Shown here in pieces: positions 16,889 to 24,794 of a stretch of 33,707 nt of DNA. The notes under the pieces are model-generated. The model had not been told where the DNA came from. It searched no databases and was given only the letters and a program-made list of their open reading frames with translations. The translations under genes were made by a program, and so were the position numbers. The first letter of the stretch is position 1. The number at the start of each line of letters is the position of its first letter. Origin of the DNA: an uncultured Verrucomicrobiales bacterium (GTDB lineage Bacteria; Verrucomicrobiota; Verrucomicrobiia; Limisphaerales; Palsa-1400); NCBI GenBank assembly GCA_903898185.1, contig CAIUEN010000087.1:1-33707 (forward strand), written 5' to 3'.

Positions 16889-17664
16889 TCCACAACGACT
16901 GCGTTAAGCGGTCCTCCACATGAGCTTAGGGGCTGATGCTGGCACGCCAGTTAGTCACAACGACCGCGTTAAGCGGTCCTCCACATGAGGCCGCGCTGAC
17001 ACTGGATTAATCTTGCCCTAAGGGTCACAACGACCGCGTTAAGCGGTCCTCCACATGAGTCAGGCGGAGGCAAGACCTATAACGAATACAAGTCACAACG
17101 ACCGCGTTAAGCGGTCCTCCACATGAGTTGTTAGGTTGAAAAATAAACAAAACAAAATGTCACAACGACCGCGTTAAGCGGTCCTCCACATGAGTAGCCC
17201 GACTTTCGCTATTCGAGACAAATTGAAGTCACAACGACCGCGTTAAGCGGTCCTCCACATGAGGGTTAGAGAACAAACAATCAAAGAATGACAAGTCACA
17301 ACGACCGCGTTAAGCGGTCCTCCACATGAGTCGTCCACGCCTCAGTCTGGTTGACAATAGTCACAACGACCGCGTTAAGCGGTCCTCCACATGAGTTTGG
17401 ACGGCGGTAAAATTTGTAATGTTTATGTCACAACGACCGCGTTAAGCGGTCCTCCACATGAGTTAGATTTCTCGCCGTAGTGGCTACTACAAACCGTCAC
17501 AACGACCGCGTTAAGCGGTCCTCCACATGAGAATGGGTCTATAATAACGCTAGTTAGGTTTGGTCACAACGACCGCGTTAAGCGGTCCTCCACATGAGAA
17601 GAAAGAATATGAAATTGAATAAAATTATGTCACAACGACCGCGTTAAGCGGTCCTCCACATGAG
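16889..17664 (-). CRISPR. CRISPR array 2: 12 repeats, 11 spacers
   Basis: Repeats start at 16889, 16954, 17024, 17092, 17159, 17228, 17295, 17360, 17427, 17496, 17563 and 17629, each 36 bp; spacers are 29-34 bp and all different by eye. All repeats have A at position 30. Repeat 1 has the same degenerate first bases as in array 1 plus a C-to-T change at position 12, marking it as the oldest. The array therefore grows at the right, next to the Cas6-RT-Cas1 gene, and is read on the minus strand like the cas operon. Several spacers are AT-rich. With a reverse transcriptase in the adaptation protein some spacers may derive from RNA; that cannot be judged without protospacer matches. Confidence 0.98.
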
Positions 17665-17903
17665 GCTGCGGGAAAAAAGGTGTTGTCGTTACGCCACTTA
17701 CATTCCTATTTCAAAGAACCTCTTTATTTATTACCCATAGTTGGCCTCTTTTCAAGGAGGTTTTACACGATTCTGACTTTTTTTGGGAGCTAAAGCACTT
17801 TAGGAGACCCACCCGTTGCAAGACAATCCTGTCTGCCAACTCCAACTGCCTGGATGCAAAACGACTTTAGATAGCGCTTGGAGTTTTGGTCGGCAGATCT
17901 GGA
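17665..17903 (-). repeat. Leader copy 2 (cas-proximal)
   Basis: A 239-bp sequence between array 2 and the adaptation gene, overlapping the last 12 codons and stop of that gene (stop at 17867). It is nearly identical to 15519-15755. It contains a candidate promoter and the AT-rich run expected of a leader. Confidence 0.85.
17728..17755 (-). promoter_or_regulatory. Candidate leader promoter of array 2
   Basis: On the minus strand TTGAAA (17750-17755) and TAATAA (17728-17733) are 16 bp apart and point into the array. The motif is identical in the array 1 leader although bases around it differ, which supports function. Confidence 0.5.
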
Positions 17904-20590
17904 GGGGTGCGCTGGTGGGCGGGCGCTTGGTTGAAATGGGGATAAAGGCGAAAATCGGCGTTGGCGACGGCCCATTGTTCGACGAAGTTGACTTGGGCAA
18001 CCAAAAGCTGGCGAAAAGTGCCTGCATCACCCCGGCGCTGGGTGGCTAGATCTCTTTCAAAAAGTTCGACAATGGAGCTCATACCCTGCTTGGTCATGCG
18101 CCAAGGCTGGTCGGGGGCGGGCTGCTCGAAATGCTCAGGGCGGATGCTGCGGAGATGGAGGCTGTTGATCACCAAGCGATCAAGGCGATAGCGAAATGGC
18201 TCCATCAAGTCATAGACGAGGGATTCATAATAGTCCTTATGACTGTGGAGAAAACCGAGGTAGGGGGAAAGCCCCATGCCGCGCACCAGCACGTTCATGC
18301 GGCTGAAAAGAAGCCAGTACGCAAAATCCATCAGGGCGTTGAAGCGATCCGGCTTCTCATGGGGAAGCCGGCTGGCGCTGGCAAATTCGGGCACGGCGAT
18401 GAGTGTCTGGATGCAGGCGAAGACACGGCGGGCACCCTCGCCCTCGCGACCACGGAGTGATTCGACATTGGCAGCCTGATCGAGAGAGTTCTCGATATCG
18501 CGCAACGCGGAGGCCACCTCACGGGCGGCAATGCCGCGAGAGTCGTGGAGCCACTGTTGGTAACTGGCAAGCTTGGCTGCGACCACGCGCCGGGCGAGGT
18601 CGAGACGCCCAGATTCACCGAGGGCTTGATGGCGGGCGAATTGACGCGCGGCGGTCTCGAAGTGCCGCCGCGAGTCAGGGCGCAGGGTGGACTGGTAGTG
18701 GCCGCCGGCAGAGCAAAACACCACGGGGATGCGGCGCTGGGTGCAGGCGCGCAGGAGTCCCGTGGTCACACAATGGTGGCCAAACAGGATGAGGCAGCCG
18801 AGGCGGCAGAGGGGAAGCCGGGCCACCAAGACCTTCTTCCTGCGGACGACAAGGCTCTCATAATCCAAGCCTATAAAAGCGGTCTCAGGCTGGATAAAAA
18901 GGGGCTGGCGCAGCGCAATGTCTGCGATGTGGACGGCATCCAGATCCGGCCCCACATCGAAGCCGAGAAAGCGAAGGCCGGAGGCGATGGGTGTAATGGA
19001 TGTTTTCTCATCCTTAAGTTCGAGGCCAAGCGAGGCGAGCAGTACGCGAACCTGGTCAAGAGCATCACGGGCAGCTTGCTCGGATTGAGTGAGCACCAAG
19101 AGGTCGTCGCCGTATCGCACGAGGCGGTGGCCAAGTGCTGCGATTCGTTCGTCAAAAGCGTCGAGGTAAAGGTTGGCCAGGAGAGGGGACAGAGGCGACC
19201 CTTGGAGCAGTCCTTTGGCGCGGGGTGGCGCCACTCCATCCACGCGTAAGGATTGGTGAATACATCGGACGAGGAGTGTGCGTGTGGCGGTGTCGCCTCG
19301 TGGCAAGATGCGGTCGAGGGTGGCTTCAAGCTGGGGCCATTCAATTTCGTCGAAAAACGCGGCAATATCGGTCTCCAAGGCGTAAGCGCAGCCTTCTTTG
19401 AGAGCCTCACGGATAAGCTGGCGGGCGGTTTCGATGGAGCGTCCGGGCCGGTAGGCGACGCTGGAATGTTCCAAGAGGCGGTCGCATACCGGGAGCAGGA
19501 GAGTATGAATGGCACGCTGCACAATGCGGTCTCGCGTGGGCAGCTCGGCGATGAGACGGCGATCGTCGCCCGCAGCGGTGCGCTTTTTTTCAATCGTGAA
19601 CCCGGTGGCAACCCCAAGCTCATAGGCCCCAGACTGGATCTCCTGAACGATGGCAGCGCATTCTCCATCACGATCCGCCATTTTGTGGGCGAAGTCATCC
19701 GGCACATCATCGTTATCGAAAAGATCGACCCAAGCGCGCTGGAAAAGGTCGGGATTGCGCAACGCGCAATCGAAAAAAGGGCGACGGCTGAAAAGGCGAA
19801 AGGCCCCTTGGCCGCGGCGCGCTTCATCGCCGGTTTCAAGCTGCAACTCCTGGGCCAGCAGAAGGAGCGGCAGGAATGGCTGCCATGCCCCACGAAGATA
19901 GAGCGGGCCACGCAGACCTTTTACCGTCTCCCCCTTCCAGCTCTCGGCGGTACTGCGGTCAGAAGTTTCGCCTCGGGGATAGACGTTCCAGTAGCAGGGG
20001 ATGATTTCGATGGCATGCCAGGGGAGGTTTTCGACACTTGATTTGGAAATGCCAAGATGTTCCAAGCGTTTGGCGAACTTACGCCCCAGTTCCTGCGTTG
20101 TCAGCAGCCAGGGGCGGTCTTGATCGAGGCGAACAAAGGTCAGCGGGGTGATAAAGTCGAGGCAAACTTCATCAATGGAAGGATCGAAGTTTGCGTTTGA
20201 AAGAGATTCCTGTTGGAGGATGGCCAGAGAGCGTTCTTCGACGAGAGGAGGAGAGTCCAGCGCAAATCCATTTTGTGGGTTGGCAAGATGGGATGCGAGA
20301 TTCTGGCAGAAATGATCGATGTCCGATGGAGCGGCTCCCGGAAAGAAAACATCCGTATGATAAATATGATCTTTGTGAAGGCGTTCACCCCACCAATCGG
20401 CTGCCGGGCGCCAGTGGAGAACGAGTTGAGGCAATGGATCGGCGGCGAAACTGCGGGCGCAATAGATGATGGCGCGAATGACAAAATGAGGGTGGCGGCG
20501 GGCCTCGCGATTGGCCGCGCAGCGCAACGCGAGACGCGCGCGATTCCAACGGATCGCATGAAGGGCGGCGAGTAGTTCAGGGGGAATCAT
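17867..20590 (-). CDS. cas6-RT-cas1: Cas6-reverse transcriptase-Cas1 fusion
   Basis: 907 residues with three domains. Residues 1 to ~270 resemble Cas6, with the glycine-rich KGLRGPLYLRG (224-234) and GDEARRGQGAFRLF (254-267). Residues ~300-550 are a reverse transcriptase: ALETDIAAFFDEIEW (404-418) gives the first catalytic Asp, GLLQGSPLSPLLANLYL follows, and YGDD is at 493-496. Residues ~572-880 are Cas1: the metal ligands appear as Glu716 (GREGEGA), His782 (LGFLH) and Asp794 (VYDLME). All three active sites look intact. Such fusions process crRNA and capture spacers from RNA as well as DNA in type III systems. The gene follows cas2 by 13 bp, and its 3' end lies inside the array leader. It should work with Cas2 and supply Cas6 for both arrays, as no other cas6 is present. 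Confidence 0.96.
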   Translation of the reverse strand: MIPPELLAALHAIRWNRARLALRCAANREARRHPHFVIRAIIYCARSFAADPLPQLVLHWRPAADWWGERLHKDHIYHTDVFFPGAAPSDIDHFCQNLASHLANPQNGFALDSPPLVEERSLAILQQESLSNANFDPSIDEVCLDFITPLTFVRLDQDRPWLLTTQELGRKFAKRLEHLGISKSSVENLPWHAIEIIPCYWNVYPRGETSDRSTAESWKGETVKGLRGPLYLRGAWQPFLPLLLLAQELQLETGDEARRGQGAFRLFSRRPFFDCALRNPDLFQRAWVDLFDNDDVPDDFAHKMADRDGECAAIVQEIQSGAYELGVATGFTIEKKRTAAGDDRRLIAELPTRDRIVQRAIHTLLLPVCDRLLEHSSVAYRPGRSIETARQLIREALKEGCAYALETDIAAFFDEIEWPQLEATLDRILPRGDTATRTLLVRCIHQSLRVDGVAPPRAKGLLQGSPLSPLLANLYLDAFDERIAALGHRLVRYGDDLLVLTQSEQAARDALDQVRVLLASLGLELKDEKTSITPIASGLRFLGFDVGPDLDAVHIADIALRQPLFIQPETAFIGLDYESLVVRRKKVLVARLPLCRLGCLILFGHHCVTTGLLRACTQRRIPVVFCSAGGHYQSTLRPDSRRHFETAARQFARHQALGESGRLDLARRVVAAKLASYQQWLHDSRGIAAREVASALRDIENSLDQAANVESLRGREGEGARRVFACIQTLIAVPEFASASRLPHEKPDRFNALMDFAYWLLFSRMNVLVRGMGLSPYLGFLHSHKDYYESLVYDLMEPFRYRLDRLVINSLHLRSIRPEHFEQPAPDQPWRMTKQGMSSIVELFERDLATQRRGDAGTFRQLLVAQVNFVEQWAVANADFRLYPHFNQAPAHQRTPPDLPTKTPSAI

Positions 20591-20603
20591 GATGAAAATT
20601 CAG

Positions 20604-20897
20604 CTATACCACCAAGGCATGGGTGGCAGCGCCCGCCAAGGGCTCGGCTGTGTATGGAGTGCCAAACTGGTAGCGGCGGGCACGATCGTCGAGCCGACAA
20701 ACGGCGATGCTGCCGGTGGTGATTTGGAGTGATTCCAATTGGCGGCAAAGGTCTGCGAGCGCCGTGCGGCTGAGGCGGCATTCGAAGACGCTGAACTGGA
20801 TGCGCAGTCCGAAAGCCTCAACCACTTTAGCCACGCGGTTGCGTTCCCGATCTTCAGTCACGTCGTAACAAACAAGGTAATTGGCAGCGCGGGGCAT
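20604..20897 (-). CDS. cas2: CRISPR-associated endonuclease Cas2
   Basis: 97 residues from the ATG at 20897 (a GTG at 20924 is less likely). The Cas2 start YLVCYDVTEDRERNRVAKVV is clear, with the conserved Asp in CYDVTED, then FGLRIQFSVFECRLS as the second strand region. Cas2 dimers bridge Cas1 dimers in the spacer-integration complex. It sits directly upstream of the Cas6-RT-Cas1 gene in one operon. Confidence 0.96.
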   Translation of the reverse strand: MPRAANYLVCYDVTEDRERNRVAKVVEAFGLRIQFSVFECRLSRTALADLCRQLESLQITTGSIAVCRLDDRARRYQFGTPYTAEPLAGAATHALVV

Positions 20898-20923
20898 GAG
20901 GTGGAAAAAGAGGTGTGGCGACA

Positions 20924-21301
20924 CTACGCCGGTAAGGGCGGCGGTAGGGGTTGGCCGTTATGCAGTTCCAGCCACCTGCGGAGTCGGATGAGCACGTCAG
21001 CGCTGGTGTGGCCATCCCATAGAGGCGCGCGCTCAAAGGTGCGGACGGCGGTGTCATTGAGTAGCGACCAGAAGGTGTCTGGAAGATGATAGGAGATGTC
21101 GCCGGTCGGCAGTCGCATTCCGCCCACCCACCATCCCGGATGGCCGGAACCATCGTCATGCAACCTGGACCTCCAAGCGAGAGCCGGGTGAGCTTGCATG
21201 AGCGCCACAAAAAGAAGACAGCGATGGTCGTAGAGTTCGCCAAAGGTATGGTAGCCGTCCGATATTTCGGAGGTGGCGCAGGGGATGGTGAGGGTGGGCA
21301 T
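20924..21301 (-). CDS. Phage-type conserved protein inside the cas operon
   Basis: 125 residues. Its pattern (ISDGYHTFGELYDHRCLLF, then AWRSRLHDDGS, GWWVGGM, ISYHLPDTFW and PLWDGHTSADVLIRLRRWL) matches a family I know from many phage genomes, of unknown function. Here it sits between the RAMP gene and cas2, on the same strand and with short gaps (42 bp upstream and 27 bp or less downstream), so it is part of the operon. The conserved Trp, His and Asp positions are all kept, so it is probably functional and not a decayed insert. Possible roles are a recruited accessory factor or a captured phage gene. An anti-CRISPR role is speculation. Confidence 0.75.
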   Translation of the reverse strand: MPTLTIPCATSEISDGYHTFGELYDHRCLLFVALMQAHPALAWRSRLHDDGSGHPGWWVGGMRLPTGDISYHLPDTFWSLLNDTAVRTFERAPLWDGHTSADVLIRLRRWLELHNGQPLPPPLPA

Positions 21302-21343
21302 GGAAACGTCTTAACTTTCTAAAGTCGCTGGCGTACTATTTGC

Positions 21344-23203
21344 TCAGATAAATCGGAAACGATAATTGGCATTACCCAAACTCAGATATTCCATCTGGTA
21401 GTCTTTGCCCTCACTGAGTTCTTGAGGAATTTCTTTCTGGTCAGATTCTTCCCAAAGGATACCGGTTTGCAGAGAGCTGCCACTGCTGATCTCAAATTTT
21501 AGCTTTAGGCTTTTGGATCTGCCAAGATATTTGCAGCTAACCGGACCGGCCCACTTAACCCCAAGTGGAACGGTTGGAGTTGTCGGTTTTGGCGGAACCA
21601 AGGCTGATTTGGGTAATACCGTGCTGGGCGTTGCAGCTTCAATTGGTATCGGGAGATTACCATCTTGCCAACAGGAGGGATAGGGAGGCTTGGAGCTTGG
21701 CTCTCGCTTCAACAAAGGCAATTCAGTAAAGCCGCAGGTGTTATCGTTTGTGAGAGGCCGCAAGAATTGGCCGGCGGCCTTCTCCTTCTCATTGGCAACA
21801 AACCACTCGTAGCTGTTACGCTCCATTTCGGGGCCGGTGACCTCAACAGGGTGGGCATCATGTGCATTATTCATTTGTCCTTCTGCGGTTGCTCTGAAAG
21901 GGCGTCTATCAGGCTGGGGATAGTGAACAGGGTTTGTGACTTTGGATGGATCACCCACTAGCTCAATCGCTTGAAGAACTGGCATCAAAGCAGGATAACG
22001 ATCCTTGATATAATCACGATATTGGTTCGCCCGGCTCATGGGACTCATTGTCGCCAAGCCAGCAGCAATCTCATAATTATAGCACGGCGGAAAGTCCGTC
22101 TCATGCTCATGGATCCATGCTTCATGGTAACGGTTACCGTTGAGAGCGTGCGCTGTGTAACGTTCCTTGCGATTGATCAAAAACAAGCCAACGGGCACGA
22201 TTTTGATTTTGCCGAGGCCGAGGGGTTTGCCCATGCCTAGCTTGTGGTGGTAGGCATTTGAAGGTTGTAAGGCGTAGCACAGAAGCTGCAATTCCAGATC
22301 TGAAAGATTGTCAAAATCAATATGGAACCAGAATCTGCCACCATTGAGCGGGGCAACTTTGGCTTTCTGATGAGCCTGATCGTTTGGATTGCATGACATC
22401 CAGTCTGAATCCATCAAACTCGCCCGGTGCAGATAAAACTTCCTGCCCTGAGGCCGGTGATAAGGAAGTTTGAGTGAAAGTTTTGGTATGAATGCTCCGT
22501 TGTTTCCGGCTGCAAAATAAAGACTTGGCGAGGGCGGCTTGGGTGAGTCGAGAATTTGAGTGCTATTTGTTGTGATTTGGTTAGACTGCATGCCGTGCTG
22601 AATAGCATGAAAGAAACGAATTCTGCTCGCTAGAGCGAACGCCTTCCAGTTCCGGTCGGCTCGGCCATCCTCTGCCAACTCCTCGACTACTCCAAACATC
22701 TGCTCAGCGATACTGAGATTTCTTCGACCATCCCGATGATGTAAAGGGAGCAGCTCGGGAGATAAGTACCTGAAGTAGTCATATGTTTTGCCTAAAGGCT
22801 GTCGCGGGAGGTCGCGACCAGCACTCAGGGATAGCGGCGCATTTTCTAGCACCCGAAGAGCTGAATTGCTGGCAGCCTCGGCCAAACTTGAGATTAATCC
22901 TCGGAGAGCACTCCCAGGAATGCCCCATTCACCATTGATCTTAAAAAGTGCCACTTCTCTTGGACTCCCGGTCTTCTTGTCGCCGGGAGTTTGAACCGCA
23001 CCAATTGCCAGAAGTTCACAAACTGTCAGGTGGCAAACCAAACGCCCGGAATATGTCTCAGGGACAAATCGATCATGTGTCAGATGAGGCGGCCAAGGAG
23101 TAGGATTGCGATATTTGTGCTCGTCCGGCTCAAGAGCAACGGCTCCAAGTCCAGTTTCGTTTGGAGTAGGAACGAAGTGGTAGGGATTATGGAAGTTAGG
23201 CAT
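21344..23203 (-). CDS. TIGR03986-like RAMP protein (Cas7-insertion-like)
   Basis: 619 residues. The start FHNPYHFVPTP and the RAMP motif IPGSALRGLISSLAEAASN (94-112) identify the TIGR03986 family of type III RAMP proteins. A glycine-rich loop occurs as KLGMGKPLGLGKIKI around 330-344. The region between looks like a large insertion in a Cas7 fold. The last ~110 residues after a proline-rich linker form a separate small, probably beta-rich domain (VPLGVKWAGPVSCKYLG onward). It should bind crRNA and/or target RNA as a backbone subunit. The preceding tandem-Cas7 gene overlaps its start by 8 bp. It resembles the Cas7-insertion subunit of type III-Dv complexes, which is inference from size and context. 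Confidence 0.85.
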   Translation of the reverse strand: MPNFHNPYHFVPTPNETGLGAVALEPDEHKYRNPTPWPPHLTHDRFVPETYSGRLVCHLTVCELLAIGAVQTPGDKKTGSPREVALFKINGEWGIPGSALRGLISSLAEAASNSALRVLENAPLSLSAGRDLPRQPLGKTYDYFRYLSPELLPLHHRDGRRNLSIAEQMFGVVEELAEDGRADRNWKAFALASRIRFFHAIQHGMQSNQITTNSTQILDSPKPPSPSLYFAAGNNGAFIPKLSLKLPYHRPQGRKFYLHRASLMDSDWMSCNPNDQAHQKAKVAPLNGGRFWFHIDFDNLSDLELQLLCYALQPSNAYHHKLGMGKPLGLGKIKIVPVGLFLINRKERYTAHALNGNRYHEAWIHEHETDFPPCYNYEIAAGLATMSPMSRANQYRDYIKDRYPALMPVLQAIELVGDPSKVTNPVHYPQPDRRPFRATAEGQMNNAHDAHPVEVTGPEMERNSYEWFVANEKEKAAGQFLRPLTNDNTCGFTELPLLKREPSSKPPYPSCWQDGNLPIPIEAATPSTVLPKSALVPPKPTTPTVPLGVKWAGPVSCKYLGRSKSLKLKFEISSGSSLQTGILWEESDQKEIPQELSEGKDYQMEYLSLGNANYRFRFI

Positions 23204-24794
23204 TGTATTTCAATGGTGGAGGTTGTGGCTCGTTTGCAAAGTGTGATGGGTTACTGTCCAATAAGCTCAGCCACTCATTAAGCTTAAGGCTGTTTCCATT
23301 ATTGAACTCTGGATCGCACACTTCGATATCAGCCCGAACACAATGGCCGTAGCCTTTTGCGGATCCAGATCCGAAGCACAGTTCACCCTCGGCAAGATCT
23401 CGCAAGGGAAAGGCGAGAAGAAGTCGCGTCTGAGCATGGTCAACCGGCCTCAACCGATGGAGAGCAACTGTAATACTGCCTTCAAGCGAGGCTCCAACGA
23501 TGGAGCGGGCATCAAACTTCTTTTTGTCGGCCACCCCACCTGTGAATCGATCCACAGCCACGAAGTCTTGGTACAAATAGGTTGGTGCGCACACAGTATT
23601 GAGCTTGAATTTGGATACCGAGGCTGCAGCCAGCCAGCCAGATCTTCCAAAAAGCTGGGCCGCAAGATCTGATTTCCAGACAGTTTCCAAGGCGTTGGCA
23701 CACGATACTCCATTGGATGTAATGGGTGAGTATTCCGAAGACTGCGGCACGGGGACGTTCAGCGTGCGGAGAATAACTTCCAGACGTGATCGCAAGACAC
23801 CCCGCACCGCCTTGGCTGGAATGAAAGGTTTACCGGTTTCGTCAAGGTGAGGAGCGGCATTCGGTTCTTTAGGCAACTGAACAATTCCTGTCCTGGTCGC
23901 ATTTTGTTCGGCTACGTTCCTAGCCTTCTCAGCGCGCACTGCTTGGAGTGGGTCACGCACTAAAAGAGGGCCTGGGAAATGGAGGGTGATGTTTACCGAG
24001 AGAAACTCGCCCCGCGATGGAATAGGAGTGGCTTTGGCTCGCAATTCGTCACGTTTGACCAGTCGAGCACAGCAGTTATATCCCGCTACAAGATTTGTTT
24101 TCCAAGCGTCCAAATCTGATGCAAGGAAACATCTCATTTCATTAGAGACTTTGCATGTGACCTGTCCCCAGGAGTTGCTGGCTTGAGCCCCAAGAGTGGC
24201 GCGTGTTCTGGAGGGGCCATTAAAGGTGTCCAGCAGATGCAATACGCGGGCAACGGCCTCATCTGAGAGGTTCGCCCCGCTTATTTCAAAGGCGAAGACT
24301 TCATCTGCCGGGACGTACTCGATATGGTAAAGAAGTTGGTCTGCCGCAGTACGGGTTCGGCGGTCGAGCGATACTGAAACCGCGACACATGTGCGGCGTT
24401 GATGGTTCCAAAAGGGCCGGTTCCGGTCGTCGATTTTTTTGTTGGGACCCGTGCCATTGGAATGAAAGGCATCCCAGAACTCCAACTGGCCACCAACCGC
24501 ATCTTGGGAATCGGGTGAACCAGAGCCTAAAAGCGCTTCCCAAGTTGCGTCCCACGTTCCGCTGGAAAACACTTGCGCCCGCAAGACTCCCTTGATGGCG
24601 GAACCAGGAATGAACGCACGCCCTTGGTAGTCAACACACACGGTGGAAGCCTCGGATTCACTGTCGTTGGCGGGGCGCGAGCGATCTCCGATCATGGCTT
24701 CACCCCCATCGCCGATGTGGAGTTCAGATTCCGTGGTCAGCGTGCCAGCGATAAGCCAGCGGTTCTCAAACTTGGGCGGCAGATTCTCGTTCAT
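23196..24794 (-). CDS. Tandem Cas7 (Csm3-like) fusion protein, Cas7-2x-like
   Basis: 532 residues with two RAMP (Cas7) domains. The first, ~13-220, has LHIGDGG, FIPGSAIKGVLR (61-72), SLDRRTRTAADQLLY (142-156) and a weak glycine loop near 201-212. The second, ~262-500, has FIPAKAVRGVLRSRLE (324-339), VDRFTGGVADKKKFD (414-428, typical of Csm3) and FGSGSAKGYGHCV (474-486). Two fused backbone subunits in one chain are the signature of the Cas7-2x protein of type III-Dv complexes. Csm3-type subunits cut target RNA at 6-nt steps using an Asp in the loop before the IPGS motif; likely candidates are present in the first domain but I cannot name the residue. The gene overlaps both neighbours, so expression is coupled. 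Confidence 0.87.
   Translation of the reverse strand: MNENLPPKFENRWLIAGTLTTESELHIGDGGEAMIGDRSRPANDSESEASTVCVDYQGRAFIPGSAIKGVLRAQVFSSGTWDATWEALLGSGSPDSQDAVGGQLEFWDAFHSNGTGPNKKIDDRNRPFWNHQRRTCVAVSVSLDRRTRTAADQLLYHIEYVPADEVFAFEISGANLSDEAVARVLHLLDTFNGPSRTRATLGAQASNSWGQVTCKVSNEMRCFLASDLDAWKTNLVAGYNCCARLVKRDELRAKATPIPSRGEFLSVNITLHFPGPLLVRDPLQAVRAEKARNVAEQNATRTGIVQLPKEPNAAPHLDETGKPFIPAKAVRGVLRSRLEVILRTLNVPVPQSSEYSPITSNGVSCANALETVWKSDLAAQLFGRSGWLAAASVSKFKLNTVCAPTYLYQDFVAVDRFTGGVADKKKFDARSIVGASLEGSITVALHRLRPVDHAQTRLLLAFPLRDLAEGELCFGSGSAKGYGHCVRADIEVCDPEFNNGNSLKLNEWLSLLDSNPSHFANEPQPPPLKYNA

Noticed and set aside
17867-20590. Group II intron reverse transcriptase
   Set aside because: The reverse transcriptase is flanked in the same frame by Cas6 and Cas1 domains with intact catalytic residues; no intron RNA or maturase domain is seen.
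20924-21301. Anti-CRISPR interpretation of the phage-type protein
   Set aside because: It is co-directional with and tightly packed in the cas operon; nothing in the sequence shows inhibition, so only the location is reported.
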